From Anaerolineales bacterium UBA6055 (lineage in GTDB: Bacteria; Chloroflexota; Anaerolineae; Aggregatilineales; Phototrophicaceae), in assembly GCA_002428985.1 (NCBI GenBank), contig DIYL01000002.1, positions 310,001 through 374,000 of the forward strand: a DNA stretch of 64,000 bases. Reading direction: 5' to 3'. Of the stretch, positions 26,742-36,297 are shown piece after piece. The translations under genes were made by a program, and so were the position numbers. The stretch's first letter is position 1, and every line of letters begins with the position of its first letter. The notes below the pieces were generated by a model. It did not search any database, was not told the origin of the DNA, and worked only from the letters and a program-made list of their open reading frames with translations.

Positions 26742-27914
26742 TTATTTGGTGTTCATACTAGCCAAATTATAGTAACCGACGACAGAACCCCACAATTGGT
26801 CTAAATCTAGGTATTCATCTGTTGTGTGGGCAGCATGTTCAAACCCAGGGCCGTAACCAAGCGTCGGAATACCTGCACGTCCGAGTGAGTAGCTACCATT
26901 TGTACAGAAGCTATAATGTCCCAACTCAACATCGTCCAATAGTTGCTTAGCTTGCATTACCCAAGGAGATGACGTATCCATCTCCCATGCTGGTGCAAAT
27001 GTCTCTTGTTGAAGTGTCAAACCCGTATAACATGTAAACTCGCCAGCAACGACTTCTGCATCTGCACGAAAGTCCGGATCTTCATAAGCCATTCGATCAA
27101 TGACAGTACGTATGGGATCTAAGACAGAATCTATATCCTCGCCAACCAGTGTACGTCGGTCAAAACGCGCATCACAGCGCCAAGGAATGACTGATACGTT
27201 AGGATACGGCGAAGAAATAACCGTTGTTGGTTCAAGAATACCTTTGCCCAGTAACGCATTTTGTGGAGGTGTCAGGTCATCCAATGCCAATATCAAATGA
27301 GACATTTTCCGGAACGCATTGATGCCGACATCTGGATTACTCGCATGTGCGGACTTGCCATGCACTGCAATATTAATCTCGGCGCGTCCACGTTGAGCGA
27401 TATTCAGCTTCAATGCAGTTGACTCACAGATAATCACGAGATCAGGGCGATAGTGTTCAACCGCATGTCCCATCGCTAAACCTTCAATGTGTTCCTCACC
27501 AACCGATGCAGAAACCAGTGCGGTGCCCTTCAACCTGCCGTCTTTCTTCGCAAAAGCTAGTCCAAGCAAAGACGCAGATAACGCCCCCTTCATATCGCTC
27601 GTCCCGCGCCCATAGATCCGATTATTGACGACCTGCCCACCATACGGATCATAAGTCCATTGGCTAATATCACCTTCAGGAACAGTATCCACATGCGAGT
27701 CATACATCACGGTCGGGCCATCACCACCACGCAAAGTCCCAACCACATTGCCACACTCATCCACGCGTATATCATGATAATCCAACACACGCATCCATTC
27801 GGCAATACGATCAATCACTTGTTTTTCATCGCCGGATAGACTCTTGATCTGTATCAACGACTGACATATCTCAACAACTTGATCTTGGTAGGAGACATCA
27901 GTTAGTTTTTGCAT
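26742..27914 (-). CDS. M20 metallohydrolase, YgeY-like
   Basis: 390 residues with all M20 metal ligands visible: H74 and D76 in DSHVDTVPEGD, D107 in GRGTSDMKG, the E140-E141 pair in SVGEEHIEG, a later Glu in IICESTALK and the C-terminal His in HAAHTTDEY. The sequence resembles YgeY-type hydrolases and deacylases that cut amide bonds of small molecules. It follows the amidohydrolase by 12 bases and probably hydrolyses an amide intermediate. Confidence 0.92.
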   Translation of the reverse strand: MQKLTDVSYQDQVVEICQSLIQIKSLSGDEKQVIDRIAEWMRVLDYHDIRVDECGNVVGTLRGGDGPTVMYDSHVDTVPEGDISQWTYDPYGGQVVNNRIYGRGTSDMKGALSASLLGLAFAKKDGRLKGTALVSASVGEEHIEGLAMGHAVEHYRPDLVIICESTALKLNIAQRGRAEINIAVHGKSAHASNPDVGINAFRKMSHLILALDDLTPPQNALLGKGILEPTTVISSPYPNVSVIPWRCDARFDRRTLVGEDIDSVLDPIRTVIDRMAYEDPDFRADAEVVAGEFTCYTGLTLQQETFAPAWEMDTSSPWVMQAKQLLDDVELGHYSFCTNGSYSLGRAGIPTLGYGPGFEHAAHTTDEYLDLDQLWGSVVGYYNLASMNTK

Positions 27915-27926
27915 GTGTTTCTCTCT

Positions 27927-29429
27927 TTATCGTTTTAGATCTGATAAATTATCAGGTAATGACTGTGACCAATCTTTATAGAACTTGCGGATATATGGTG
28001 CAAGCGATGCTGATGTATCGCCTACTTGTTGTGTAAGTGTCTCTTTTAGTTCGGAAGCAATCGCATCTTCATCAATATGCTGATGTTTACCTGCTTTAAT
28101 CATCCATTCGCCATGCACCATCACATCCCGCACATGGTGGTGATTAGCACGCCGTAACAGAAAATCTGGTATAAATTCTGACGGTGGGAAATCATCAGGT
28201 GACCAAGCACCTTTAATAGCCTGCCAATCGAGAAGCACTAAATCTGCTAGCATCCCAATCTGGATTTTTCCAAGTGGCGCATTATGACCAAATGTCATCT
28301 TAGTAGCATTATGTGTGCCCATTTGCCATATTGTCGATGCACTCACATCACCGGAATCCATACTGTGTTGATTCGCCATCGTCCACGCGAGGCGCATTTC
28401 GTGCAAGTAATCTTGATTGTCGCTTAATGTGTGACCATCTAAACCAATCCCAACATTCACGCTGCTTGCTAGCATCTGTGCAATTGGGGCAATGCCACTG
28501 CGTAACCGTAAATTGCTACTGATGTTGTGCGCAACATGCACACCGCGCTCAGCAAGCAAATCTAGATCGTCATCTTCGACCCACACCATGTGGGCTAAGG
28601 TCAACCAGTCACCTAATGCACCAATATTATCAAGATGACGTATAAAGCTGGTCCCCCACTTCTCATGTGCATACAGCCGCTGATATTGCGTTTCTAGCAT
28701 GTGCATCTGGACACAGGTCTGTCTAGATTTTGCCCACTCAACAGCCCGCATAATGAGGTTGTCACTGCACCATTGTCCGCCTGCAGGGCTCACTTGGATA
28801 TGTACGCGATGTTGCTCTGTATCATGGTACGTTTCATAAAGCGCATTCAGCATATCAAAATAGTCATCAGTGGTTAGGTCAATGCCATCTGTTATCGGGA
28901 TTGTCTTTTGTATTTCTGATGGTAGGGAGGCTATGAACTGATCACGCTTGATATATATGAGTGTATTCTGGTCAATAATCGGTGGGTGCATTGCCACCCT
29001 CACGCCTACATCCTGATACCCTCTAATTGATTCTGGAATTTCATCCGGCATCCCCTGCCATGTTTTAGGGTTATGGCTATGAGCAACAGCTGTGACACCT
29101 GATTTGAGAAGCTGTAGCCCTTCATAGACAGCGGCTAAGTATGGCGGGATATGTGGAACATTGCCGAGTTGACTCAGCCACACTTCAAGAAAGCTATCAG
29201 GAATACCCAGTGATGTTGTACCCAGCGCCCGTCCGTGATCATGGGCATTCGTAAATGATGGTGACAGGATATAGGTATCACCACCAACAACTTCAGCATT
29301 GGGATATAATGCAGTTAGTTTATCAACACTATCAATAGCGACGATTTTTGACTCGTCAACATATACTGCTGTATCCTTTTGTGCTACACCATCTATCATC
29401 GTGTAGCGCGCATGAATTATGGTACTCAT
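27927..29429 (-). CDS. amidohydrolase (TRZ/ATZ, cytosine-deaminase-like)
   Basis: 500 residues of the metal-dependent amidohydrolase superfamily. The HxH metal motif is H63-D-H65 in FTNAHDHGR; later ligands are in VQMHMLETQ and in LAHMVWVED, with a catalytic Asp in GLDGHTLSDNQD. The C-terminal beta part (MVHGEWMIKAGKHQH) closes the typical sandwich. It removes an amino or amide group from a ring or guanidine-type compound in related proteins. The start overlaps the SDR stop by 4 bases. Confidence 0.92.
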   Translation of the reverse strand: MSTIIHARYTMIDGVAQKDTAVYVDESKIVAIDSVDKLTALYPNAEVVGGDTYILSPSFTNAHDHGRALGTTSLGIPDSFLEVWLSQLGNVPHIPPYLAAVYEGLQLLKSGVTAVAHSHNPKTWQGMPDEIPESIRGYQDVGVRVAMHPPIIDQNTLIYIKRDQFIASLPSEIQKTIPITDGIDLTTDDYFDMLNALYETYHDTEQHRVHIQVSPAGGQWCSDNLIMRAVEWAKSRQTCVQMHMLETQYQRLYAHEKWGTSFIRHLDNIGALGDWLTLAHMVWVEDDDLDLLAERGVHVAHNISSNLRLRSGIAPIAQMLASSVNVGIGLDGHTLSDNQDYLHEMRLAWTMANQHSMDSGDVSASTIWQMGTHNATKMTFGHNAPLGKIQIGMLADLVLLDWQAIKGAWSPDDFPPSEFIPDFLLRRANHHHVRDVMVHGEWMIKAGKHQHIDEDAIASELKETLTQQVGDTSASLAPYIRKFYKDWSQSLPDNLSDLKR

Positions 29430-30184
29430 CCCACAAATAGACCTGCTTGTTGTCCGCCGTCAATCACAAAAGCTTGTCCTGTTACCATTTTTGCGGCATC
29501 TGATGCTAGATACACAGCCATTTCTGCAACTTCATCCGCTTGAATGAGTCCTCGCAGTGGCTGATATTGATCAAGAAATTCATCACGTCCAGCGGTATCA
29601 AACCCTTCTGTAAGCGGTGTCACGACGAAACCGGGGCAAATCGCGTTACAACGGATATTGTCTTCCGCATAGTCAAGCGCAATTGAACGCGTCAGATTAA
29701 TTGCTCCGGCTTTTGCAGTCGAATAAGCGGCTTTATTTTTGGCGGCACGGATGCCAAATGTCCCCGCAGTATTGAGAATGACACCACCACCCTGTGCTTG
29801 CATATGAGGAATAACAAATTTAGCGCATAAGAAGATGGCTTTAAGGTCAATATTGAGGCATTCATCCCATTCAGCTTCAGTAATATCTGTCACACGACCA
29901 GACGGGCTAATACCCGCATTGTTGTATACCCCATCAATACGCTCGAACTGTTCTATTGTTATAGTAATCATGCGCTGTACGTCAGCACTTTGGGCGACAT
30001 CTGCCTGTATTGCAATCGCTGTACCACCGTTTTCATGTATGGTTTGTACGACTGCTTCGGCTTTTGACAGTGTGCGATTGACAACAGCAACACGCGCACC
30101 TTCGTTGGCGTATGCGATACAAGTTGCCGCCCCAATACCGGAGCCACCACCTGTGACAAGGAGGACTTTATCTTTCAATCTCAT
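29426..30184 (-). CDS. short-chain dehydrogenase/reductase
   Basis: 252 residues, classical SDR. TGGGSGIGAATCIAY is the NAD(P)-binding loop, NNAGIS follows the fourth strand, the catalytic set is Ser in LNTAGTFG-type position with YSTAKAG (Tyr and Lys), and the end QAFVIDGGQQAG is standard. The usual catalytic Ser appears as Thr in NTAGTFG, which is seen in some SDRs but is worth noting. It overlaps the aldehyde dehydrogenase stop by 4 bases (ATGA). Confidence 0.93.
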   Translation of the reverse strand: MRLKDKVLLVTGGGSGIGAATCIAYANEGARVAVVNRTLSKAEAVVQTIHENGGTAIAIQADVAQSADVQRMITITIEQFERIDGVYNNAGISPSGRVTDITEAEWDECLNIDLKAIFLCAKFVIPHMQAQGGGVILNTAGTFGIRAAKNKAAYSTAKAGAINLTRSIALDYAEDNIRCNAICPGFVVTPLTEGFDTAGRDEFLDQYQPLRGLIQADEVAEMAVYLASDAAKMVTGQAFVIDGGQQAGLFVG

Positions 30185-31668
30185 TCTATTTTTACCCAGA
30201 CCGATTTGAGTTCTGTATACATATCCATTACTTGTGTACCAAGTTCACGCCCATAGCCACTTTCACCCATACCACCAAATGGCACTGCGGGATCAAACCA
30301 ATCGTATGTGTTAATCCAGACGACACCCGCACGTAGCTGTGCTGCCATGCGATGGGCGCGAGCCAAATGGTTTGTCCAGACACCTGCAGCTAGTCCATAA
30401 CGGGATTGATTCGCCCGTTGGATGACTTCGTCTTCGGTTTCAAATTTCATAACCGATAAGACAGGACCAAAGATTTCTTCGCTAGCAATCGTTGCCGTAT
30501 CATTCACTGCGCCAAAAACAGTTGGTTCAAGGAAATAGCCAGCACTTAAATCGCCGCCGGAGCGATTTCCACCAGCAACTAATTCCACACCTTGCTTTTG
30601 CCCGGCTTCAACATAGGACATCACGCGCTCAAGTTGTGTATTAGAGACAAGTGGACCAATTTCAGTATCCTGATTCATGCCTGCACCCACTTTGAGTTCT
30701 CCAGCACGTCGACTCAAGTAATTCAGTACATCATCATAAACACCGGATTGTACAAATAAGCGCGATCCTGCTACACAGTTCTGACCGCTGTTGGCAAAAA
30801 TTGCCCACAAAGCAGTTTCTGACGCCGCATCCAAATCTGCATCATTCATGATGATCAATGGGGATTTACCACCAAGTTCCAATGAGACATGCTTGAGGTT
30901 ACCCGCAGATGCTTGCAAGATTGCCTTTCCGACTTCGGTAGAACCCGTAAACGCCACTTTATCAACATCAGGATGATGCGTCAGGGCCTTACCTGCTGTT
31001 TCACCAAATCCTGTAATTAAATTGAAGACACCCGGCGGAATACCAGCTTCAAGTGCCAACTCTGCCATCCGTATCGCAGTTAATGGCGTTTGTTCAGCAG
31101 GTTTTAAGATCAATGTGTTACCGGCGGCTAGTGCAGGACCAATCTTTTGCGTTGCCATAACGAGTGAGTAGTTCCATGGCGTTATCGCGGCACATACACC
31201 GAGCGGTTCTTTTCGTGTATAGACATGGTATCCCGGTGACGACACATTATATGTTTCGCCTTTGAGCTTGGTGGGTAAGCCGGCATAGTACCGCATTTGA
31301 CCAATGGCAACATTTACTTCGACATTGTAGGCAATATTAAAAGGCTTCCCGTTATCTAGGGTCTCCAGTTGAGCGAGTTCCTCTTTGTGAGATTCCATTA
31401 GATCCGCGAAATTATGCAATAAGCGTTCACGTTGAGCCGGCATCATACTCGACCATGCAGGAAATGCATTTCTTGCAGCTATGACAGCTTGATTGACATC
31501 CTCAATCTCACCCGCTGAGACGGATGTGAGCGATGTGCCATCAGCAGGGTTGATCGTATCAAATGTTTTGCCATCAACCGCTGATACCCACTCGCCATTA
31601 ATTAATAATTTTTGTTCACGCGCTAAAAATGATTTAACTTGTGGCAGTATTTCAACTTGATTTGACAT
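30181..31668 (-). CDS. aldehyde dehydrogenase (NAD(P)+)
   Basis: 495 residues of the ALDH superfamily. SLELGGKSPLIIMNDADLD carries the catalytic Glu and NSGQNCVAGSRLFVQ the nucleophilic Cys; CAAITPWNYSLVMA is the Asn motif and AFTGSTEVGKAI the cofactor loop. It resembles betaine-aldehyde and semialdehyde dehydrogenases. Placed between two SDR genes, it probably forms a carboxylic acid from an alcohol-derived aldehyde. Confidence 0.95.
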   Translation of the reverse strand: MSNQVEILPQVKSFLAREQKLLINGEWVSAVDGKTFDTINPADGTSLTSVSAGEIEDVNQAVIAARNAFPAWSSMMPAQRERLLHNFADLMESHKEELAQLETLDNGKPFNIAYNVEVNVAIGQMRYYAGLPTKLKGETYNVSSPGYHVYTRKEPLGVCAAITPWNYSLVMATQKIGPALAAGNTLILKPAEQTPLTAIRMAELALEAGIPPGVFNLITGFGETAGKALTHHPDVDKVAFTGSTEVGKAILQASAGNLKHVSLELGGKSPLIIMNDADLDAASETALWAIFANSGQNCVAGSRLFVQSGVYDDVLNYLSRRAGELKVGAGMNQDTEIGPLVSNTQLERVMSYVEAGQKQGVELVAGGNRSGGDLSAGYFLEPTVFGAVNDTATIASEEIFGPVLSVMKFETEDEVIQRANQSRYGLAAGVWTNHLARAHRMAAQLRAGVVWINTYDWFDPAVPFGGMGESGYGRELGTQVMDMYTELKSVWVKIE

Positions 31669-31682
31669 GTTTGATCTTTTCG

Positions 31683-32429
31683 TTAATTCAACATCCAGCC
31701 ACCGTCTACATAAATCATGTCGCCAGTGACATAACGTGATTCATCTGATGCAAGGAATAAAGCAACATCTGCGACATCTTCGGGTGTTCCCAACCGTCGA
31801 AGAGGCAGTTTGTTATTTGCCCATTCATTATTGTCTTCCTGACTCGGGAGCATAGCTGTATCGATGATTCCGGGTGCCATCGAGTTAGCACGGATACCTT
31901 TGGGGCCGTATTCCAGTGCAATACAACGTGTCATAGATGCAACGGCGGCTTTGGTTATACAATAAGCTGACGAATCGACAAATGCGACTGAAGCGCTAAT
32001 CGAAGCAAGATTGACAATCGATCCTTGAATATCATGCTCTAACCATTTGCGGATAATCGTCTGCGACACAAGAAACACACTTTTGACATTAACCGCCATA
32101 ATGCGATCAAACTGCTCGTCTGTTGTCTCTTCAAATGGGGCGTTAAAGAAAATCCCAGCATTATTGACGACAACATCGATCATACCGAATTGCTCGATAC
32201 CATTATTAATCAACATCTCAACTTGCTGACGTGATGACACATCAGTTTTTTCGATATGCGTTTGCACACCCATTGCTTGGGCTTCGTTAGCGACATCTTC
32301 GAGGCTTTCCATATTCAGGTCGCACATTACCAGATTCGCACCTTCGCTGGCAAATCGCAATGCAATTGCCTTGCCGATGCCTCGCGCGCACCCAGTTACA
32401 AGTGCTGTCTTACCTGTTAAACGTCCCAT
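31683..32429 (-). CDS. short-chain dehydrogenase/reductase
   Basis: 248 residues. The cofactor loop TGCARGIGKAIALRF, VNNAGIFF and the catalytic YCITKAA with a Ser in NLASISAS are all present, and it ends DMIYVDGGWMLN. The ATG overlaps the stop of the lipoyl-domain gene by one base (TGATG), indicating tight coupling with that small protein. A dehydrogenase beside an E1/lipoyl set recalls acetoin or diol metabolism, an inference from family knowledge. Confidence 0.94.
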   Translation of the reverse strand: MGRLTGKTALVTGCARGIGKAIALRFASEGANLVMCDLNMESLEDVANEAQAMGVQTHIEKTDVSSRQQVEMLINNGIEQFGMIDVVVNNAGIFFNAPFEETTDEQFDRIMAVNVKSVFLVSQTIIRKWLEHDIQGSIVNLASISASVAFVDSSAYCITKAAVASMTRCIALEYGPKGIRANSMAPGIIDTAMLPSQEDNNEWANNKLPLRRLGTPEDVADVALFLASDESRYVTGDMIYVDGGWMLN

Positions 32430-32674
32430 CAGTCGCTCGTTTCGATATACCCGATGACCTCACCAACAGGAGCTTCATCATCGACTTCGTAGGTTAGTTC
32501 TACAATTTCGCCACTTGCAGGTGATTCTAGCTCTGTACTGACTTTTTCCGTCTCAATCACAACCAGATTATCGCCTTCTTGAACCTGATCACCCTCACTT
32601 ACCAACCATTCGACAATTAAGCCGAATTCCATCGTCATGCCAAATTTAGGCATATGAATTGGGACTAATGCCAT
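32429..32674 (-). CDS. stand-alone lipoyl (biotinyl)-domain protein
   Basis: 81 residues forming just one lipoyl domain: MPKFGMTMEFGLIVEWLVSE at the start, VIETEKVSTELESP with the lipoylated Lys, and SGEIVELTYEVDDEAPVGEV at the end. Full E2 subunits continue with a peripheral-binding domain and a catalytic acyltransferase of about 250 residues; here a proper TGA stop ends the protein and an SDR starts in its place. It lies 15 bases after E1-beta with AAGGAAG before the ATG. It likely takes an acyl group or electrons from E1. Confidence 0.94.
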   Translation of the reverse strand: MALVPIHMPKFGMTMEFGLIVEWLVSEGDQVQEGDNLVVIETEKVSTELESPASGEIVELTYEVDDEAPVGEVIGYIETSD

Positions 32675-32689
32675 TTTTTCTTCCTTTCT

Positions 32690-33658
32690 CTACGCCATTG
32701 TCTTTTGCACAGCTGTAATGACATCATCAACCGATGGCAAGACAGCTTTTTCAAGCTTTGGACTAAATGGCATCGGAACGGGTTTGTTATTAACACGCTG
32801 AATCGGAGCTTTGAGATATTGGAATGCCTCTTCGGCAACTGTTGCCGCCCATTCACTGGCTGCGCTACATGTGGGGAAGCTTTCGTCTAGCGCAACAAAC
32901 CGTCCAGTTTTTTCTACACTTGATAGAACGCAATCCTTATCCCATGGTGACAATGTCCTTAAATCAATCACTTCGACATCTACACCCTCTTTTTCTAATT
33001 TCTTCGCCGCCGATAGTGCCGTGTAGACTGTCGAGCCGACAGTACAAATCGTCACATCGCTTCCCTCACGCTTGATATCAGCTTCACCAATTGGGATGAG
33101 ATATTCTTCATCTGGTACTTCACTCCGTTTACCACCCAGCGACAAGGAATTCAAGAAAACAACTGGATTGTTATCCCGAATCGCTGATTTTAGCAAACCT
33201 TTGACATCATAAGGGGTACTTGGCAGAATAACTTTGATCTGAGGCATATTCATAAAGAACTGATGTACCGACTGGCTATGGTGATGTCCTGCACTACTAC
33301 CAGCACCATTTTGTGTCATGAATACGACCGGAACATTGGTTTGACCACCATACATGTACCGCATTGCTCCAGCTTGGTTCGCAATCTGGTCAAATGCAAG
33401 ATATAAGAATGTGCCAAACATCAGATCAACCACAGGGCGTAATCCTGTTGCTGCCGCGCCAACACCAGCACCTGCCACAGCCAATTCAGAAATAGGTGTA
33501 TCAATCACACGTTTGTCGCCAAATTCTTTGTGCAGTCCGCGTGTTCCTGCGAAGACGCCTAATCGAACATCTTCGCCAATAAGCATAACACTATTGTCGT
33601 GCCGCATTTCTTCTGCGAGTGCTTCTTGAATTGCTGCTATATACGTTTTACGAGCCAC
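32690..33658 (-). CDS. 2-oxoacid/acetoin dehydrogenase E1 component, beta subunit
   Basis: 322 residues of the transketolase-like E1-beta family. KTYIAAIQEALAEEMRHD, VMLIGEDVRLG, TPISELAVAGAGVGAAATG and FVALDESFPTCSAASEWAATV are diagnostic. The beta subunit contributes the Glu and His that act on thiamine diphosphate. It pairs with the alpha subunit encoded 35 bases upstream and is followed by the lipoyl protein. Acetoin-, pyruvate- and branched-chain-type enzymes are not separable here. Confidence 0.95.
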   Translation of the reverse strand: MARKTYIAAIQEALAEEMRHDNSVMLIGEDVRLGVFAGTRGLHKEFGDKRVIDTPISELAVAGAGVGAAATGLRPVVDLMFGTFLYLAFDQIANQAGAMRYMYGGQTNVPVVFMTQNGAGSSAGHHHSQSVHQFFMNMPQIKVILPSTPYDVKGLLKSAIRDNNPVVFLNSLSLGGKRSEVPDEEYLIPIGEADIKREGSDVTICTVGSTVYTALSAAKKLEKEGVDVEVIDLRTLSPWDKDCVLSSVEKTGRFVALDESFPTCSAASEWAATVAEEAFQYLKAPIQRVNNKPVPMPFSPKLEKAVLPSVDDVITAVQKTMA

Positions 33659-33693
33659 TTACGCTCTCCTCGTTCGTTTGTTTGTGTATCAAA

Positions 33694-34677
33694 TTAGACC
33701 CACAGGTCTTCGTAAATAGAATCGATTTCTGGTTCTGGGCTGTTTCGTGCAAATTCTACTGCCTCTTGTACCGACTGTGTAATGTCTTCGTCCAATGTTT
33801 CCAGTTGATTGACCGGAATTAACCCATTTTCTGTCACATAAGTGTGGAGCAGATGCAGGGGGTCTTTTGCATTCATCTCTGCTAATTCTTGTTCGGTACG
33901 ATATTGTTGTCCGGCGAGGAATGCTTCTTCACCTTCTGCATGTCCACCACGGCGATGTGTCTTTGCTTCGATGAGTGTCGGACCGTCACCCTTGCGTGCA
34001 CGGTCGACTGCATCTTTTGTGACACGATACATTTCTAGTGCATCTGTTCCATCTGCAATCACTCCGGGGATTCCATACCCTTGTGCACGATCAGCAACGT
34101 TTTGGATATTCATGGCATTTTCAGCGGGGGTGAACTCACCGTATTGATTATTCTCACATACAAAGATCACAGGCAATTTAAGAGTGGATGCAAGGTTAAG
34201 TGATTCGTGGAAGCTCCCTTCGTTTGATGCACCATCGCCGAAGAAGCAGACCGAAACACGGTCACTACCTGTGTAGTATGCGCTAAGTCCAGCCCCAACA
34301 GCAATCGGAATTCCGCCACCTACAATGCCACATGCGCCCATCATGCCAATCTCAAAATCAGCAATGTGCATCGAGCCACCTTTGCCCTTGCAGTATCCAG
34401 TAGCTTTACCAAAGAGTTCCGCCATCATCTTGTTAATGTCGCCGCCTTTTGCGATCACATGTCCGTGTCCACGATGGGTACTTACAATCGTATCGTCATC
34501 AGTTAATGCCGCACAAACTCCCGCACCAACGGCTTCTTCGCCGATGTATAAGTGAACAAAGCCCGGGAGTTGCCCTTGTTTGAATAGCTTACCGACCTCT
34601 TCTTCAAAGCGTCGAATACGCATGATCCGAGTGTATATATCGAGTACAACATCTAATGGTATATCTTGATGATTCAT
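33694..34677 (-). CDS. 2-oxoacid/acetoin dehydrogenase E1 component, alpha subunit
   Basis: 327 residues. The thiamine-diphosphate motif is GDGASNEGSFHESLNLAS and continues VIFVCENNQYGEFT. The N-terminus MRIRRFEEEVGKLFKQG and FVHLYIGEEAVGAGVCAAL match acetoin dehydrogenase and pyruvate dehydrogenase alpha subunits. It decarboxylates a 2-oxoacid or cleaves acetoin and passes the product to lipoyl-lysine. The gene is 10 bases after the M20 homologue. No E3 (dihydrolipoyl dehydrogenase) gene is in the window. Confidence 0.95.
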   Translation of the reverse strand: MNHQDIPLDVVLDIYTRIMRIRRFEEEVGKLFKQGQLPGFVHLYIGEEAVGAGVCAALTDDDTIVSTHRGHGHVIAKGGDINKMMAELFGKATGYCKGKGGSMHIADFEIGMMGACGIVGGGIPIAVGAGLSAYYTGSDRVSVCFFGDGASNEGSFHESLNLASTLKLPVIFVCENNQYGEFTPAENAMNIQNVADRAQGYGIPGVIADGTDALEMYRVTKDAVDRARKGDGPTLIEAKTHRRGGHAEGEEAFLAGQQYRTEQELAEMNAKDPLHLLHTYVTENGLIPVNQLETLDEDITQSVQEAVEFARNSPEPEIDSIYEDLWV

Positions 34678-34687
34678 AAAAGTCCTT

Positions 34688-35902
34688 TTAAGTTACAAGT
34701 GCTTCTGCTGTTAATGTCAGTGTTTTCGTCGCGGTGATGATTTGATCAACGTCGATGCACTCATCGACCATAGGCCAAATTGGAATGAAGCCGGGTCCGT
34801 ACTCAACACATGTAATGCCAACGCCTTTAAAGTGACAGGTATCCGCGGTTGCTCCGATACGATGACCTGCACCGACAATTGGCTCTGATCCTGTAATTTT
34901 TGTATGTGCTTGAATCAATTCTGCGACAACTGGTGAATCAACGGGGGTTGCATCGCGAGCAGGCATATTAGGTTGCTGCTCACTCAGCGGGACCACCAAT
35001 TCATACGCAAAGTCCGGATCCGCTTCTTTTATTTTTTCTAGTCGCGCGGTCATATCCTCGCGCACACTCGCTTCAGTCATCCCAGGAATAATTCGCAAAT
35101 CAAAGCTAATCGTCGTCACATTTTGATAGTGTTCAATATTGCGGATTGCCATCGATGGGAAACCGGGAATTAGATCATGCGGTTCATACCGCAACCATCC
35201 ACCATCCTGCTGACGTGGAATTTGTACATAGGATGGACTAAAGGCATCAATGACTTGTGTGATTTTTTCAATCGGGTTGATGTAAGGGACACGATGCTTG
35301 AATTCGCCTAATACACGTACTTTACCTTGTACATATCCGACGGAAATAACTCCGACATCCAGATTACCCGCTTCAGTCACAATACAATAGTCAGGACGAT
35401 AACCTTGCTCGATCAAGTGTAGTGCACCAACACCACCGCCAGTTTCAGCAACAACGCAAGCAAAAATCAAGTCACCTTTGAGTGGCTTACCAGAGCGCCG
35501 TATCGCCTCCGCCGCCATCATGATAGATGCGACACCAGCTTTCATATTGATTGCGCCGAGGCCATAAATTTTCCCGTCTGCGATTTCCGCACCGAATGGA
35601 TCATATTGCCATTCGTCTTTGCGGAATACATCGCCATTCCAATCACTAGTGTCTGTATGACCACATAACATGAGTGATGGACCCGTGCCATCCCCTTTCA
35701 GTATGCCAATCGCTTGATGTGTCACACGTCCATCACGTAACGGAACCTCTTGCAGATCAACCTCAAAACCCCGTTCGGTCATCCAATCTGCAATCCAATG
35801 ACCAACCTCCGACTCGTTCCATAAAAATGATGGAATACGGATGAGATTTTGTGTAAGTTCAATGGGTTCGTTATCTTGAATATGCTTCAAAATATCAGAC
35901 AT
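34688..35902 (-). CDS. M20-family protein with altered metal-binding residues
   Basis: 404 residues from the ATG at 35902, which overlaps the RidA stop by one base; the frame runs 9 codons further upstream. The fold is clearly M20 (ArgE/DapE/CPG2), with H82 and D84 in CGHTDTSDWNG and E177 in IVTEAGN. However, the bridging Asp is N119 (GLGAINMKAG), the usual Glu pair is E153-T154, and the C-terminal His is replaced (IWPMVDE, around residue 376). It may be a weak or non-hydrolytic member, or bind one metal. Confidence 0.9.
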   Translation of the reverse strand: MSDILKHIQDNEPIELTQNLIRIPSFLWNESEVGHWIADWMTERGFEVDLQEVPLRDGRVTHQAIGILKGDGTGPSLMLCGHTDTSDWNGDVFRKDEWQYDPFGAEIADGKIYGLGAINMKAGVASIMMAAEAIRRSGKPLKGDLIFACVVAETGGGVGALHLIEQGYRPDYCIVTEAGNLDVGVISVGYVQGKVRVLGEFKHRVPYINPIEKITQVIDAFSPSYVQIPRQQDGGWLRYEPHDLIPGFPSMAIRNIEHYQNVTTISFDLRIIPGMTEASVREDMTARLEKIKEADPDFAYELVVPLSEQQPNMPARDATPVDSPVVAELIQAHTKITGSEPIVGAGHRIGATADTCHFKGVGITCVEYGPGFIPIWPMVDECIDVDQIITATKTLTLTAEALVT

Positions 35903-36297
35903 TAGTCGTCCTCGTCCACAACTGCCCACACATCAAAGCCAACCTGTGCACCGCCCCATAATTCCCTCACACCAATCGTGTTGCGTGATGGGTAAGGTTC
36001 CGAAAAATATTCACGATAGATTTCGTCCATATCAGCAAATCGATTGATATCGGTTAAGGACACATTGATGCGGATCACATCAGCCATGGAACTGCCTGCT
36101 TGCTCCAACACATATTTGATATTATCAAGTGCTTGCCGTACTTCTGCTTCGAATCCACCAGAAACAACACCAGAGCCATCAGGATGTGTCCCAAGGTACC
36201 CTGATGTGACGATCATATTGCCGTGCTTAAGTGCTTGACTATAACCACTAGTCGGTACAGGCGATTTATCCGTTAGAATGACTTCGAATTTTGCCAC
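35902..36297 (-). CDS. RidA/YjgF-family enamine/imine deaminase
   Basis: 131 residues. MIVTSGYLGTHPDGSGVVSG, EVRQALDNIKYVLEQAGSSMADVIRINVSLTD and PSRNTIGVRELWGGAQVGFDV match Rid proteins, with the Arg that binds the carboxylate in PSRNTIG. These trimers hydrolyse reactive imines made by amino-acid or amine breakdown, or act on carbamates in relatives. The GTG start overlaps the regulator stop TAG by one base. It suggests that the pathway has an imine step. Confidence 0.93.
   Translation of the reverse strand: MAKFEVILTDKSPVPTSGYSQALKHGNMIVTSGYLGTHPDGSGVVSGGFEAEVRQALDNIKYVLEQAGSSMADVIRINVSLTDINRFADMDEIYREYFSEPYPSRNTIGVRELWGGAQVGFDVWAVVDEDD

Noticed and set aside
26742..27914. Selenium-linked function for the YgeY-like protein
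   Set aside because: The family name alone suggests this; no selenocysteine gene, xdh-type cluster or in-frame UGA context is nearby.
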